DNA from: Babylonia areolata
Taxonomy: Eukaryota > Mollusca > Gastropoda > Neogastropoda > Buccinidae
DNA: 64,000 bases
Direction: 5' to 3'
Assembly: GCF_041734735.1 (NCBI RefSeq)
Contig: NC_134880.1
Coordinates: 29,213,451-29,277,450, forward strand
This document shows positions 12,941 to 26,100 of the stretch, piece after piece. The position numbers and the translations under genes were made by a program. The stretch's first letter is position 1, and each line of letters begins with the position of its first letter. The notes beneath the pieces are model-generated. The model was not told where the DNA came from. It did not search any database and saw nothing but the letters and a program-made list of their open reading frames with translations.

Positions 12941-13496
12941 CTTTCATACCCAGTTCCCCTCCTTCCGTTTACAGTGTTCCTGCACATTGATGTCAAAATA
13001 AAAGGAAATCGTCTGCCCATTAAAAGATGTTCCTTGACTTGCTCAGCAGTAGCCATTTCGACGCTATTCTAATCATCAATCCCATTATTGGTGAATGCCA
13101 GAGTGCAAGTTGTATTGCATTTTATTTCCAAGTTTCATAATTTACCCCCAGTTTGTTCATCCAGATCCATTTCCCAGATACTCCTTCTCGAGATTTTGTT
13201 TAGGCTATTTAAATGCTTACGCCCAATGTGTGTTTTATAAACTGTTGAAAAAAAAGAAAAAAGAAAAAAAAGCTTGATTGGTCTCTCTCTCTCGGTGGCT
13301 GTGACAAAAACAACAACAAAACAACAACCCCCAAACAACAGCAACAACAATAACACAAAAAGCAACAACAACCTGTCCAAGAAAACTGCAAGTATCTGCA
13401 GAATCTGGGGCGTGGGAACACTTTCGGTTCAATCACATAAGGGAAGATAATCCATTCAACAATGGTAGGTAACTCCGCATTAACGGGATAAACATA

Positions 13497-13506
13497 CCGC
13501 CATTTT
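13497..13506 (+). promoter_or_regulatory. YY1-like site upstream of the GCP4 start
   Basis: CCGCCATTTT, the reverse complement of the AAnATGGCG core bound by YY1 in animal promoters, lies about 50 bp 5' of the GCP4 ATG. YY1 sites near the starts of housekeeping genes are common. Here it is a motif match only. Confidence 0.4.
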
Positions 13507-13557
13507 CGCATTTCTGAAATGTCGATCCCAAAATTAAAAACTTCATTGTGAGCAAAA

Positions 13558-13632
13558 ATGTTACACGAACTGTTGCTTGCTCTCACAGGGCATTGTGGGG
13601 GTGTCTTTCGAGAGACTGGAAATGGAATACAG
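13558..13632 (+). CDS. TUBGCP4: GCP4 exon 1 (residues 1-25, start codon)
   Basis: Starts at ATG 13558 with [17 protein letters not shown], matching the conserved family N-terminus, and ends CAG|GTAAAT in phase 0. The start is chosen by homology; the preceding bases are AGCAAAA. It lies 8.3 kb upstream of exon 2 across an intron filled by two LINEs. Confidence 0.9.
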
Positions 13633-15803
13633 GTAAATGTCACTGCAGATTCCCAGTAACTTGGTAAAACCTTATCGCGATCGAGCTCTGCACTGAAATT
13701 TCCCTTTTCTGATTTAGGTTTCAAGTACGATTGTTCTCAGTCGTAGACAGTAATTATTTTTTGTCTCCCTTCATTATAAAGTCAGGTTAACCTATATCGA
13801 GTCCGGTCAGATCGTTTGACATTGGCAGATTGTAATCATAGAAAATATGTTTTGATGAATAAATGAAATGTAAACGAAGCGTCGAACCTTGACCAAAATC
13901 GATAACAAACATGAGATCAAAGAAGCGACTATCTTCAACTTCAAGTTCAAAGATTGTTTTTCACAGAAATCACAGAAATGTTTGGCTATAGGCTAAAAGC
14001 CTTTTGCCCTCATAATCAGTGTCCATTTATGTGCTTTTGGATCACTTGTTGTGAACAGACCCTTGTTTAAATCTGGCATAGTGTATACAATATTTATCTA
14101 CAGCGCAATAAAGATTTAACTCTGTGGAAAATACATGGTTCTTAAACTTTTTGTCAATGCGATTTTTGAAGGCGTTTAGTGTTTACCGATGGTGCATTGA
14201 TGGTGTCATAGGAAAGGTTATTCCACAGACTTATGATACGGTTAGTAAAGAACTTGTGGAACTGGTTAGTTACGAAATTAGTTTTGTTTATTTTGAAGTT
14301 GTGCCCTCGCGTAGTTAGCCATAGTAAACAAGGAAGAGGTGGTGCAAGGATCATAAATATTGTGCATGATCTTATATACTTCAATGAGATCACCTCTTAA
14401 TCGTCTAAACTCTAGGCTAGGCATATTAAAAAGAGCCAGACGCTCCTCATAACTAAGATCGCGAGTACTATTAGTATTACTGGTTATACACTTGGTAAAT
14501 CTGCGTTGAACTCCTTCAATCATATATATGTGCTTTTTTAAGGTAAGGGCACCATACTGAGCTTCCATATTCAATAATAGGTCTAACCAGAGCTTTGAAC
14601 AATGGAATCATAATTTCGGGAGATTTATAGTTCTCACAAGAAGACCAGAAATTTGATTTCCCTTTTTCACTATATTATTTATATGTACCTTAAAGCTTAG
14701 TTCTGAATCCATCGTGATCCCTAAATCTTTTTCGGCAGTTGTACTATCCATTGTTCGAGTTACCCCCTTTTCCTGTATCGTGTACTGATACTGTGGATTA
14801 TTCTTTCCAAGGTGCAGAACTTTGCATTTCTCGCTGTTAAATTGCAACAGCCAAGTATTTGTCCATTTAACCAGATTATGTATACACATTTGCAAATGAT
14901 CTCTATCTTCTATATTTCGGATGGCAGAGTAAGCCTTGGTGTCGTCTGCAAAAAATTTTACTTTACAATCTACCTCACCAGGCATATCATTTATAAAGTA
15001 TATGAACAAGGTTGGGCCAAGAACACTACCTTGTGGTACACCACTAGTTACCTTAACCTTTGATGATTTACTACTATTTACACTTACAAACTGTGATCTT
15101 CCATTTAGAAAGTCTCTGATCCACAATAGTAGCTTGCCTTTTATCCCATAGCCTCCTAGTTTATTTATGAGTCTGTGATGGGGAACTGTATTGAAAGCTT
15201 TCCTTAGATCAAGGTACACTGCATCGACTGGTACCTTCTCATCTAGCATGACTAACCAAACTTGTAATGTAACAAGTAGTTGTGTAACACACGAGCGCCC
15301 TCTGGTAAATCCAAACTGTTCTCTAGATAACAGATCATGTTTGGTTAAATGTTGGCAGAGAGCGTCTCGAATAAAACCCTCAAAAACTTTACAGACAACT
15401 GATGTTAGACTGACTGGACGATAGTTACCCGCAGAATTCTTGTTAACTTTTTTGTACCTAACCTTCTACTACTACTATTACTACTACTGCTACTAAGTTT
15501 GAATGTGTGTTCGTATGTTTGCCCGCGTGTGTGTGAGGTGTGTGCATGAGTGTGTCACTGTGTGTACGTGTACACACACACACACACACACGCACGCACG
15601 CACGCACGCACAAATACATGCATGTATGTATACATGTATGCATGCATGTGTGTGTCTGTGTGGATTTCGACTGCCATGCACACATATTATGTATGTTTGA
15701 ATGTATACACGTTTTAAATACATGTATGATGTATGTATCATTGTATGCATTGTGTGTGTGTGTGTGAATACTACCAGTATAGTTTGCTTGTTACATTTTG
15801 GTG

Positions 15804-15862
<59 letters not shown>

Positions 15863-18800
15863 TTGATTAATACGTTATGTAAAAATATTTTTAAACACAC
15901 ATGTTTTGTAAAACACCTGCAGCAAATTCTTGGATAGTGTACTGTATAAGTATCCATTATTATTATTAAATTTCATGAAACAAGTGCAGTCATTACTTGT
16001 CCATTGTTTATGTTAGTAAACATTGATTATTCAGCACGTGTTTGTTCAGTTATTTTCATAGTTTAACCCACTCTGTTATCAGTTTGCAGACGATAACTCT
16101 GGTGAAGCCAGAGATGTATTGAAATTGTGTGTTTGAAAGTTTCAGCATGTCAGTATTATCAGTGGTGTGGTAGTAGATCTGGTAGTACTACTAGAGTAGT
16201 ACTAGTAGTGCTGCTAGAAGTATTGGCCTATTATTATTGATATTATTGGTCTGTTATAGTCATATTAAATTCATATGTTACTGTTGTTAGTATTACTTTT
16301 ATTATTATTTTTTTTGGGGGGGTGGGGTGGGGGTGGGGGGGTTATATGCTTCTATAGATCTAACATTATACAATGACCATAATTATTTATTGATTGCTTT
16401 TGTTAATTTCAGTTTAACCATTATAATCAAATTGTTCTACATACTTAGTTATAGATTTGGATAGTCACACTCACAGTATTTGAGATATGTACATCACATG
16501 CAAACATATACAATGACATATATACATGCATGTGAGCACATCCATCCACACATACAATACACAATCAGAACAGGAAACAATCTCTTTCAAGAAAATTTAA
16601 ATGGAAAACAATATTCAACAATAACCCAAAACTGACAAAATGTATCAATTTGTCTCCACATATTTTTTTTGGTTTCAGTCGGCATTGTTTATAAAATATA
16701 TAAAAAGAACATGTATACATAAATTTATGATCAAGTTAATAAATTTTAATGGGATATGATACCATATAACTTCTAAGATGTTTCTTTCATTTGATTACAT
16801 GATTACTTCCGGGTGGACGTGTGAGAATTGTGCTCCTGTTGTGTAAATTACAACTGTTATAGAGCATAGATTTCGGAAAACTTCAACACAGATGCTGTTG
16901 GACGGTGTGTGAATGAGAAAGTGTTTTTCGTTGTGACAGAAGGTTGGTAGATTGTCCACAATTACTGTTTTTACTGATTACTATTGTCAAAGAAGGGAAC
17001 AAAATATCAACACCACTCAAGAAGATCAACAGATGTTCATTATCATTCTGTGTCTGCTGCACGAGTTTTTCGTAGGCACGTTTGCAGTACGACTTTGCCA
17101 AATGTTGCTGAACTCCTCACGTGAGCTGAGCGTGCTCATACACATCTGTTATTTGCAGTGCATGAGCACTCAGTCAGTGAAACAAGCGTCATTGAACACA
17201 GGCGCCTGCAGACGTTAAATTTTGTTTACATTCAAAAAGTTATTAAAATAACAGAACTCATGAGTTTTACCAGCATTTTGAGCATTTTAATATATTTTCC
17301 CCTGTGCCCTGTGAAAAACGGTCTCCCCCCTCAGCCCATCCCACTCATCAGTATGGAGAGCAGAGGAATTGAGACTGTTGTGGATGTGTTCTGTCGCCCT
17401 GCAGCCCACCACCAAGCTGATGACCTCGCACGATACATGCCATTAAGGGCATCAAAAACATCAAGTAAGACTGATGGTCAAGCAACTCCACCACACTTAC
17501 TGGACTCTGGGCACACTCAAATCAGCAGCGTCATCGCCATCAATGGTCGGCATCAAGACACCAGAATGACTGTGGGCCTATTTAATACACAGTCCGTCGG
17601 CTCAAAGTCTAAGCGGACACAGATTGTGGACTTCATCAAGGATGAGAATATGGATGTTTTATTTTTAACAGAGATGTGGCTGAAAACCAGTGGCGATGAA
17701 AGCAAATGTGCTGACTTAGTTCCGCCAGGCTACAAGCTGAGGTCCTTCCCTCGTGCAACACGGGGTGGGGGACTTGCTGTCCTCTACCGTGACCATCTCC
17801 CCGTCACCGTCACCTCCACCTTCCCCTTCACTCTCACTTCCTGTGAGCTGATTCAGTTCACACTGACAGCACCCCAACACATCCACTTCTTCTGTCTGTA
17901 CAGACCACCGCCAAACAAGCAGAACAAACTACTGAACTCTACATTTCTGACAGGGCTACCAGACCTGCTCGACTACTGCAACCTCCGACGAGGGAAGTCA
18001 GTGGTGGTCGGCGACTTCAATGTGCACTATGACGTGGCCGCCGATCCACTTACCTCCAAGGTGCTGGACATTCTGTCGAGGTTCGACTTCACACAGGGTG
18101 TGCAGGAGGCTACCTACTACAGAAGCGGCCACATCCTCGACTGGGTCCTGCACCGAGACGCTGATCAACTCGTCCATTCTTGCCGGGTCAACCACATGGT
18201 CTCCTCTGACCGTGCCGCTGTTCTCTGCAGGCTTAAAGTGTCCCGCCCCAAGAGGCAGCCTTTCTACTGCACAGTGCGGGACATCAAGGCCATCGACAGG
18301 GACTCCTTCAAGGCTGACGTCCAGGACATGCTGGATGACCTTGGACCCGACCTCTGGATGATGGCCTGCGCGGACTGCTAGACAGACATGCTCCAGCTAC
18401 AGAGAAGCGTGTGCCTTCAGGCCACACGTCCCCGTGGTACACAGCTGTCAGCGACATCCTGCGTGACGCCAAGAAAGAGCGCTGTCATGCTGAGAGGAAG
18501 TGGCGCAAGAGTGGTCTGACAGTGGACAGTCAGACCTTTTTAACAGCGAAACAGTTAGTCACTGATATTGTTCAGAATGCCAAAGAAGAGTACTGGAGCT
18601 CAAAGATCAAAGCCAGTACATCTGTCAAAAACTTATTCTTAACCAGTAACCGTCTCCTTGGCAGGAGCAGAGACTTCATCCTGCCAACTGACATTCCTCC
18701 AAATGACCTCTCTGATGCTTTCGCTGAGTTTTTCACTACAAAGATAAAGACAATTAGAGATGAGCTTGAAACATTTAGCCAGTCTGTACCCGATCCTTTC

Positions 18801-21088
18801 TTTGCTGACAAACCCCACTCTTCCTCGTCTTTCAACAGTTTTCGTCCTGTCACAGAGGAAGAAGTCAAGCAAGTCATTATAAAATCTAGCCCCAAAACGT
18901 GCACTTGACCCAATCCCCACATCCCTTTTGGTTGAATGTGTTGATGTGCTCCTCCCAGCCTTGACCTCTATCATCAACAACTCTCTTCAGTCAGGCACTT
19001 TCCCAGATGTGTACAAAAAAGCCATTGTAACACCACTGCTCAAGAAGCCGACTCTCGATGTAAACACCCTCAAAAACTATCGTCCTGTCAGCAATCTCTC
19101 TTTTCTTTCCAATGTCACAGAAAAGATTGTCCTCCTCCAGCTCTCTGAATATCTGCATCACAACAACCTGTTTCCTGTCTCACAGTCTGCCTACCGCCCT
19201 TTCCACAGCACTGAAACAGCTCTACTCAAAGTTATGAATGACCTTCTGCTGTCTGTAGATACTGGTAAACTTTCTGTACTCACCCTCTTAGATCTCTCAG
19301 TGGCATTCGATACAATCGATCACAACATCCTCGTCAATCGTCTTTCTCATTCATTTGGCGTTTCTGACACAACACTGAAATGGTTTTCATCTTATCTGTC
19401 AAATAGAACCCAGACTGTCGTTACTAACAAAAACCTTTCTCAACCTTCTCTTCTGGAATTCGGAGACCCCAGGGATCAGTTTTGGGACCCGTGCTCTTCA
19501 TTTTGTACACGAAGCCACTTGGTACCATCACAGCTCACCACAACGTCCAAAGCCAATCTTTTGCCAATGACACACAATTATATGACTCATGTACACCTGA
19601 CCAGATCAATAACACCATTAACAACATTCAAGAATGCATTACTGACATCAAGCATTGGATGACAGTAAATAAACTAAAACAAAATGATGACAAGACTGAA
19701 GTCCTCCTGATTCACTCACAGAACAAACCATTACCTGACTCTGCTCCCGCCTCTATGTCTGTTGGTAACACAAACATTCAGTTCTCATCTGCTACAAGAA
19801 ATCTAGGGGTAACTTTTTCTGACACTCTGTCCATGGAAAAACACGTGTCCAACATCTGTCGCTCTGCTTACCATGAAGTCAGGAAAATCAGTAGCGTTCG
19901 CCATCTTCTCACTTCTGATGCAACCAAAACTCTCGTCTGTTCTCTCGTTCTGTCTAAATTTGATTACTGTAACTCCTTACTCTCTGCCATTCCTCAGTAC
20001 CTCCTAGACAAACTTCAAAAGGTTCAAAATTCAGCAGCATGACTGATATTCAGAGTCAGAAAACACGAACACGTACAGCCACTCCTCCAACAGCTTCACT
20101 GGCTCCCAATCTCTGCAAGAATACAACATAAAACATCCACTCTTTGCTTCAACTCTCTCACTGATCCCTACTTTCCTGTCTATCTTTCTGATCTCCTTCA
20201 TGTCTATACCCCTGCCAGACAACTCCGCTCTTCTTCAGACAATAGAACCTTCACTGTTCCTTGAATCAAAACAAAGACTTATGGCAAGCGATCTTTTCCT
20301 CACTTTGCGACAACTGTTTGGAACCAGCTTCCACTCACAACTCGTTACTCTGAAACCCCCTCACAGTTTAAAACTGCCCTGAAGACACACCTGTTCAGAC
20401 AGTCATACAATGTTGTATCAAATTGAAATGAAATAGGTGTGTGGTTGTGTTGTGTTGTGTGTGTGGGGGGGGTGGGGGAGGGGGAGCGGGGGGGACGAGG
20501 GGGGAGAGGTGGTGGCGGGTGTTTGCACGCCCACACGCGCGAGCTTGTGTCTGTGTGTTGCGGGTGTGCGGGTGGGTGAGTTGGTACATGTGTGTGTGTG
20601 TGTGTTGTGTGTTTTCTAATGTATAAATATGTATGTGAGAGCTTGTTTTGTTTTTTTTTTGTTTTTTTTAAACACAAACTGTTTTATGAAGTAATGTTGT
20701 AGTTTGTTTACTCAGTTGTCCATCGGTTGTGCTTTTGTTGTTGTTGATGATTTGTTTGTGTGTGTGTGTGTGTGTGTGCTAGTGTATGTGGGCGGGATGG
20801 AGGTGTGAGTGTTTTTGTTTTTTTTTTGTTTGTTTTTTTTACAATATGTACATTTTTACATTTTCAGGTTTAATTTCTTAAATGTAATGATGTACATACG
20901 TTTTTACTAGAAATGTTTGATGAATATTGCTTTATCATGTGATGTTCTAGCCTGTGTGTTTCAATTGTTTGTCATTCGTGTGTGTGTGTGTCTGAACATT
21001 TGTTTCATCTTTCTAGTTTGGATCTGTGTGTGTAATGTGGGGTGTTTCTTCAGGGAAATGCTGAGCAGGAACTTTTATTTTATTTTAT

Positions 21089-21165
<77 letters not shown>

Positions 21166-22794
21166 TTTAATTTTTTTTTTTTTTATGTAATGTCGTAGTA
21201 GTTTGCATATTCGATTGTTGATCTGTGTTCGTGTGTGTACTGTGCCTGTAGGTGCGTGTATGTGTGTGTCACCGAGTGAGCGCGTGAGTAATGTGTTTGG
21301 GTATGCGGCTTGTGTTCGTTGGTGCATTGTGCATGCGTGCGCGCGCGCGTGTGTGCGTGTATGTGTGTGTGTGTCTGCGCACGTTGTGTGTTTTGTGTGT
21401 TTGTATGTATGTATGTACCTACGTATATATGCATGCGTATACGTGCTTGTGTTCTTTCAATTTCAATTGTCTTTTTTTTTCTTTTTTTTTTTAATACCTG
21501 TTGCATTTCTTGATTTAATCAACTGACATGACCTATTTTAATTGTTCTCTCTCGCCTATGCTTCAAATTATATGCATATGTTTGTGTGGGGATGTTTGAG
21601 TGAATGTTTTTAGTGCTATTGTAAAGTGCATAGAGCTTCAAGAATATGCGCTATAGCAAGAAGTCTTAATAAATAATAAATAAATAAATAAATAAGTCTA
21701 TAACTTCTATAAGTAGCTGTGAAAAAACAGCAAAACAAAAGCAACAACAATAACACTTTTTTTCCAGTTTAAAAAACAATAACAACACAATCAGTGGGAT
21801 ACATATCTATACAGATTGTAATACACTTGACTTATCTGAAAAAAATTATCAAGATACATATCTATACAGACTGTAATACACTTGACTTGTCTGACCAAAT
21901 TATAGTACTTAACATACTATAATTATGCACATTTTGATATACATGTGTTTTTTTCTGTGTCAGGTTGTACCCGATCTGCCTTTCATCCACCCATCAGAAG
22001 TGAAAGTGCTGAATGATTTGTGCCGTTTGGGGACATTATACAAGTCATTTCAACAGTTTATACAAGATTATGGTTCAGGTGTTTCTACAATTCATACAGG
22101 TAAGCAATTGATAAGGCCTTGAATTTTATTAAAAGAAATTCCGCAGCAAGATTACTTAAGTTATTCTATTCGTTCAGCTACAAGGTGTATACATACACAA
22201 ACTTTTAAGAATGTTTGTTTGATGCTAGATATGTTTACTCTTGTAATAAGGTCTGAAATACTTTATGTGATCCCTTTGATAAAATCACAGTTGACATTTA
22301 AGCAAGCAGGCAGGCAAGCAAAGAAGTGAGTGACAAATTTACTAAATGAATATCCTTCAACTCAGTTGGCTATCAGTGAGAAAGATACCAGATTAGTTTG
22401 TTAGTACATTGCATGTAGGTCTTGAAAAGTGTGTTTCTTATTGCTAGAATGATGGTCTGTTGCAGTCAAGTGTCTAAAGTGTTGAACTTTCAGTCTGATG
22501 GTCCTGGGTTCAAACCCTAGTCACAGCACCTGGTAGGCAAAGGGTGGAGATTTTTTCAGTCACCAAGGTCCACAGATGTGCAGACCCCGTTAAGAAAAAA
22601 AAGGAAAGAAAAAAATGGTATTTATGATGCACTCTACCTTCTTACAGGGACCCAGAGTGCTAACAGTTAATGTCAATATATGGATTATGCAAAAAAAAAG
22701 GTAAAGAATTAGCATCACATTGCAGTATAATCCAGACCTAAACCAACACAAATGGAATATGTCATTGAGAAAGCGTGCTCACATGTGCACACAC

Positions 22795-22843
<49 letters not shown>

Positions 22844-23032
22844 GAATACACATGCACACACATGTGTGCGTCACACCACATTTGAACATCTAGACATTCA
22901 TGAAAGTGGATTTGTACAGATCTATGTCAGTATGTGTTTTGAGGTCACATTTGAACTGATATTTTGTTTCAGCATGACAAATGTCAAAAATTTATTCCGG
23001 GTGACAGGACCAGTTATGAAAAGGCATGCTGT

Positions 23033-23082
<50 letters not shown>

Positions 23083-23084
23083 TT

Positions 23085-23115
<31 letters not shown>

Positions 23116-26100
23116 CCTGATGCAGGATACAGAATTGAGCATGTTTATGCAAGTTAACAAACATAAAAGATCCTTTATCATTGTCAGCGTATGTTGGGTA
23201 ATGGAAATAAAAACATAACTAGAATGCACACCCCCTTCCCCCTGAAAATGGAATATGGCTGCCTACATGTTGGTTAAATCTGGTCATGCACATTTAATCC
23301 CACTCATACCAGGCATACAAGTGAACATGGGAGTTGCAGCCCACAAACAGAAGAAGAAGAAATGGCTTTTGTTTTAGACTTAAGTCTATAAGCTTTTTTT
23401 TATTTTTGTACCAATTTTTCTTCTTTCAAAAGTTTTCACTTTGGTAAATGTTTTAAATCATATTTCAACAACAAGCTATAAACTTAACCGATTCATTTAA
23501 AAAATGCAGGTACAGAAGGTGAACTGCATGGTTTGTACATCCGGTCATTCTGCCGAGGCCTGAACATGATAATGGCTGATTACCGAGATGCTCTGCTGTC
23601 TCTGGAACAACAGATTCTGAGAGACCAACACCTCCCTGTCTCTCATCTGCAGTACTCACTGCAGGAGGTAGAGCTTATGTTATTGTTCACTTAATTAAAG
23701 TAAATAGAATATGTATGTTTGCATTTGTTAGCATTATGGTTGACTGTTGTTTTTTATGTTTTCCATGATTACTCTGTTACATTAACAGTCAGTTGTGCAG
23801 TAGTGACAAAACACCCATCATACTTCCCATCATAATCTGTTCTTTGATTTTGTTCCTTGGGTGGAACAAATGTGATCTGAGCGTTTGTTTATGTTAGATT
23901 CCAGCGCTGCATCTGCAAAAAGGTTTGAAAAAGATTTGGTGGTGTTGATAGTGGTCATTGGGGTTGTGATATTGGTAGTGGTCATTGGGGTTGTGATAGT
24001 GGTCTTTGGGGGACTCTTTTGTGGTGAAAGATTTTGAACATAAGGAGCGGTTTTTCGGGTTTTTTTTCCAAGTTTTGTATGTGATTGGGGGTGAATCTAA
24101 AAACATGACTAATTTCCGCATTCTACACTATAGAACAAGAAGATGAGTCTGATCAGCTCACAATATTGCATTTTGAAAAAAAAAAAAAAAAGGGGGGGTG
24201 GGGGGTTACTATGAGAGGGGAGGGAAGAATGGTACAAAAATGTACACGGCAAATAACCAGACAAATGTGGGAAGATAGCTGGGAGGACAATGTGTGAATG
24301 TGGTAATATTCCCTATTTGAAAAAAAAAAATTTATATACTGTATAATTATTAGATTGTGAAAGGTTAAAAGGTGTGATAGAAAAAAAGAAAAAAATTCAC
24401 AGGGCTTTTTGGTCCATTTACACATATCAGGTACACACAGGGCCATGTGTATGGGTTTGAGTTCTTTGATGGGAAACAGGGCTTGCCTGACCTATCTTTT
24501 ATTGATTTATTGATTCATTTTAATCCGCTCAGAGTTTTGATGAAACTGATTTCATATGTAGCACAGAGTTTTGATGAAATTGATTTTACATACAGCACTG
24601 TGTTGTTAGTTTCAGCTCCTGTTCCCAGCTCTGTCCACAGTTTTGCAGCAAATAATCTCCCATCGGGTAAGTGGAAACACCAGTCCCAGTAATGGAACTG
24701 CTCTTGGTGATTGAGTATGATCTGAATGAACAGATTGTGTATAAAGGGGTGGTTCTTGTACAGAATGAATGAAGTTGACATCTGATAAATGATTGATATA
24801 AGTGATTAACTCTCTCCATACGAACGGTGAAAGAGACGACGTTAACAGCGTTTCAGCCCAATTACCATCATCAACATATTGCAAGCGGAAGGCTCTTATA
24901 CTGAAGAGGTGAATGTTGACAAAGAATACCACAATTCTGACGACGGAAGCTAAAGGTTGGGTCATTCAGACACCCACTGGACATCTGAGGGGTCTGTGTA
25001 GAGGAGAAGAGAGGACTGGCCGTACTGAGTGAGTTAAAGCACAGTATTTAGACTGTATGAATTTAAGAGAGACAGGCATCACTTTCTGCTTGGGAATAAA
25101 AATAGTTTATCTTATATTGGTAAAACTATGAATAATGCAGTGTCCTTCTGTTTCAGGCACATGGTTGTTACTTGCTTGATATTCTACACAAAAATTCCAT
25201 ATGTGGTTTGCCCAAGGTCAAAGATGCACTGGAAAGGTAATGTTAAAAAAAAATGCATCACTCGTGCATGCATGCATATCACAAACACATGCAGACACAC
25301 AGGTCATATGTGCACACATTCACATACATGTTCACGACACATATCAGAAATGTAGTATGATCATCCATAGGCAAAGCTGAGATTAACCATATGTTGGCAC
25401 TCACCTTTAAGTTCAAAGTTGTTTCGTCTGGGGTCTTGGTGGTGTTCTTTTGTGGATGCTGTGATTATAGAGAGAGATATGTTCTGTGGAGGGTGGAGTC
25501 TTGGCAGCGTCATGGCTGTCTGTAGAGGTGTGAAGTCCTGGAAATAGATTTAAATATTGTGTACAGTTTATAGAAATATGTTTTGTACATCTGTGTGTTA
25601 CAGTTGTACGCCCTGATGTGGTTAGACTGCTCATAGAGGACTTAATTCAAACGGATTTCAATAGAATTACTGAATTTCCTGAAGGCACAATTGGAAAAAA
25701 AAAATGAAAATCTGTACCACCATCTGTTGAGTTAGACATTGATTATTCTTCTGTTGCGGATAGAAAATTGACTTGATGTCTGTTTGACTGTCTTCAGGAT
25801 TCTGCATGTGTGCCATGGAGTGCTATACAAACAGTTATGTGCCTGGATGATCCATGGCCTGTCCCATGACCCCCACCATGAGTTCTTCATCCAGGCTGTT
25901 GCTGGAGGAGGTCACAGGAAAGATGACATCATCAGCAAGACCTCTCAAGAGGATGAGGGAGAGCTGGGTATCATGGGGATGACTGGACGTCAGATGCAAG
26001 CTATGGTATTGGCATACATGCCTTTTGTTCCGGAATAGCTTTATTTGTTATGGAAAAACATACAAATAGATTACCGTTCCTCATGTTATGGCTGTGAATT

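Noticed and set aside
22475-22515. tRNA-like box A/box B
   Set aside because: Degenerate stems and a SINE body follow; it is a SINE head and not a tRNA gene. The same holds near 44215 and 44520.
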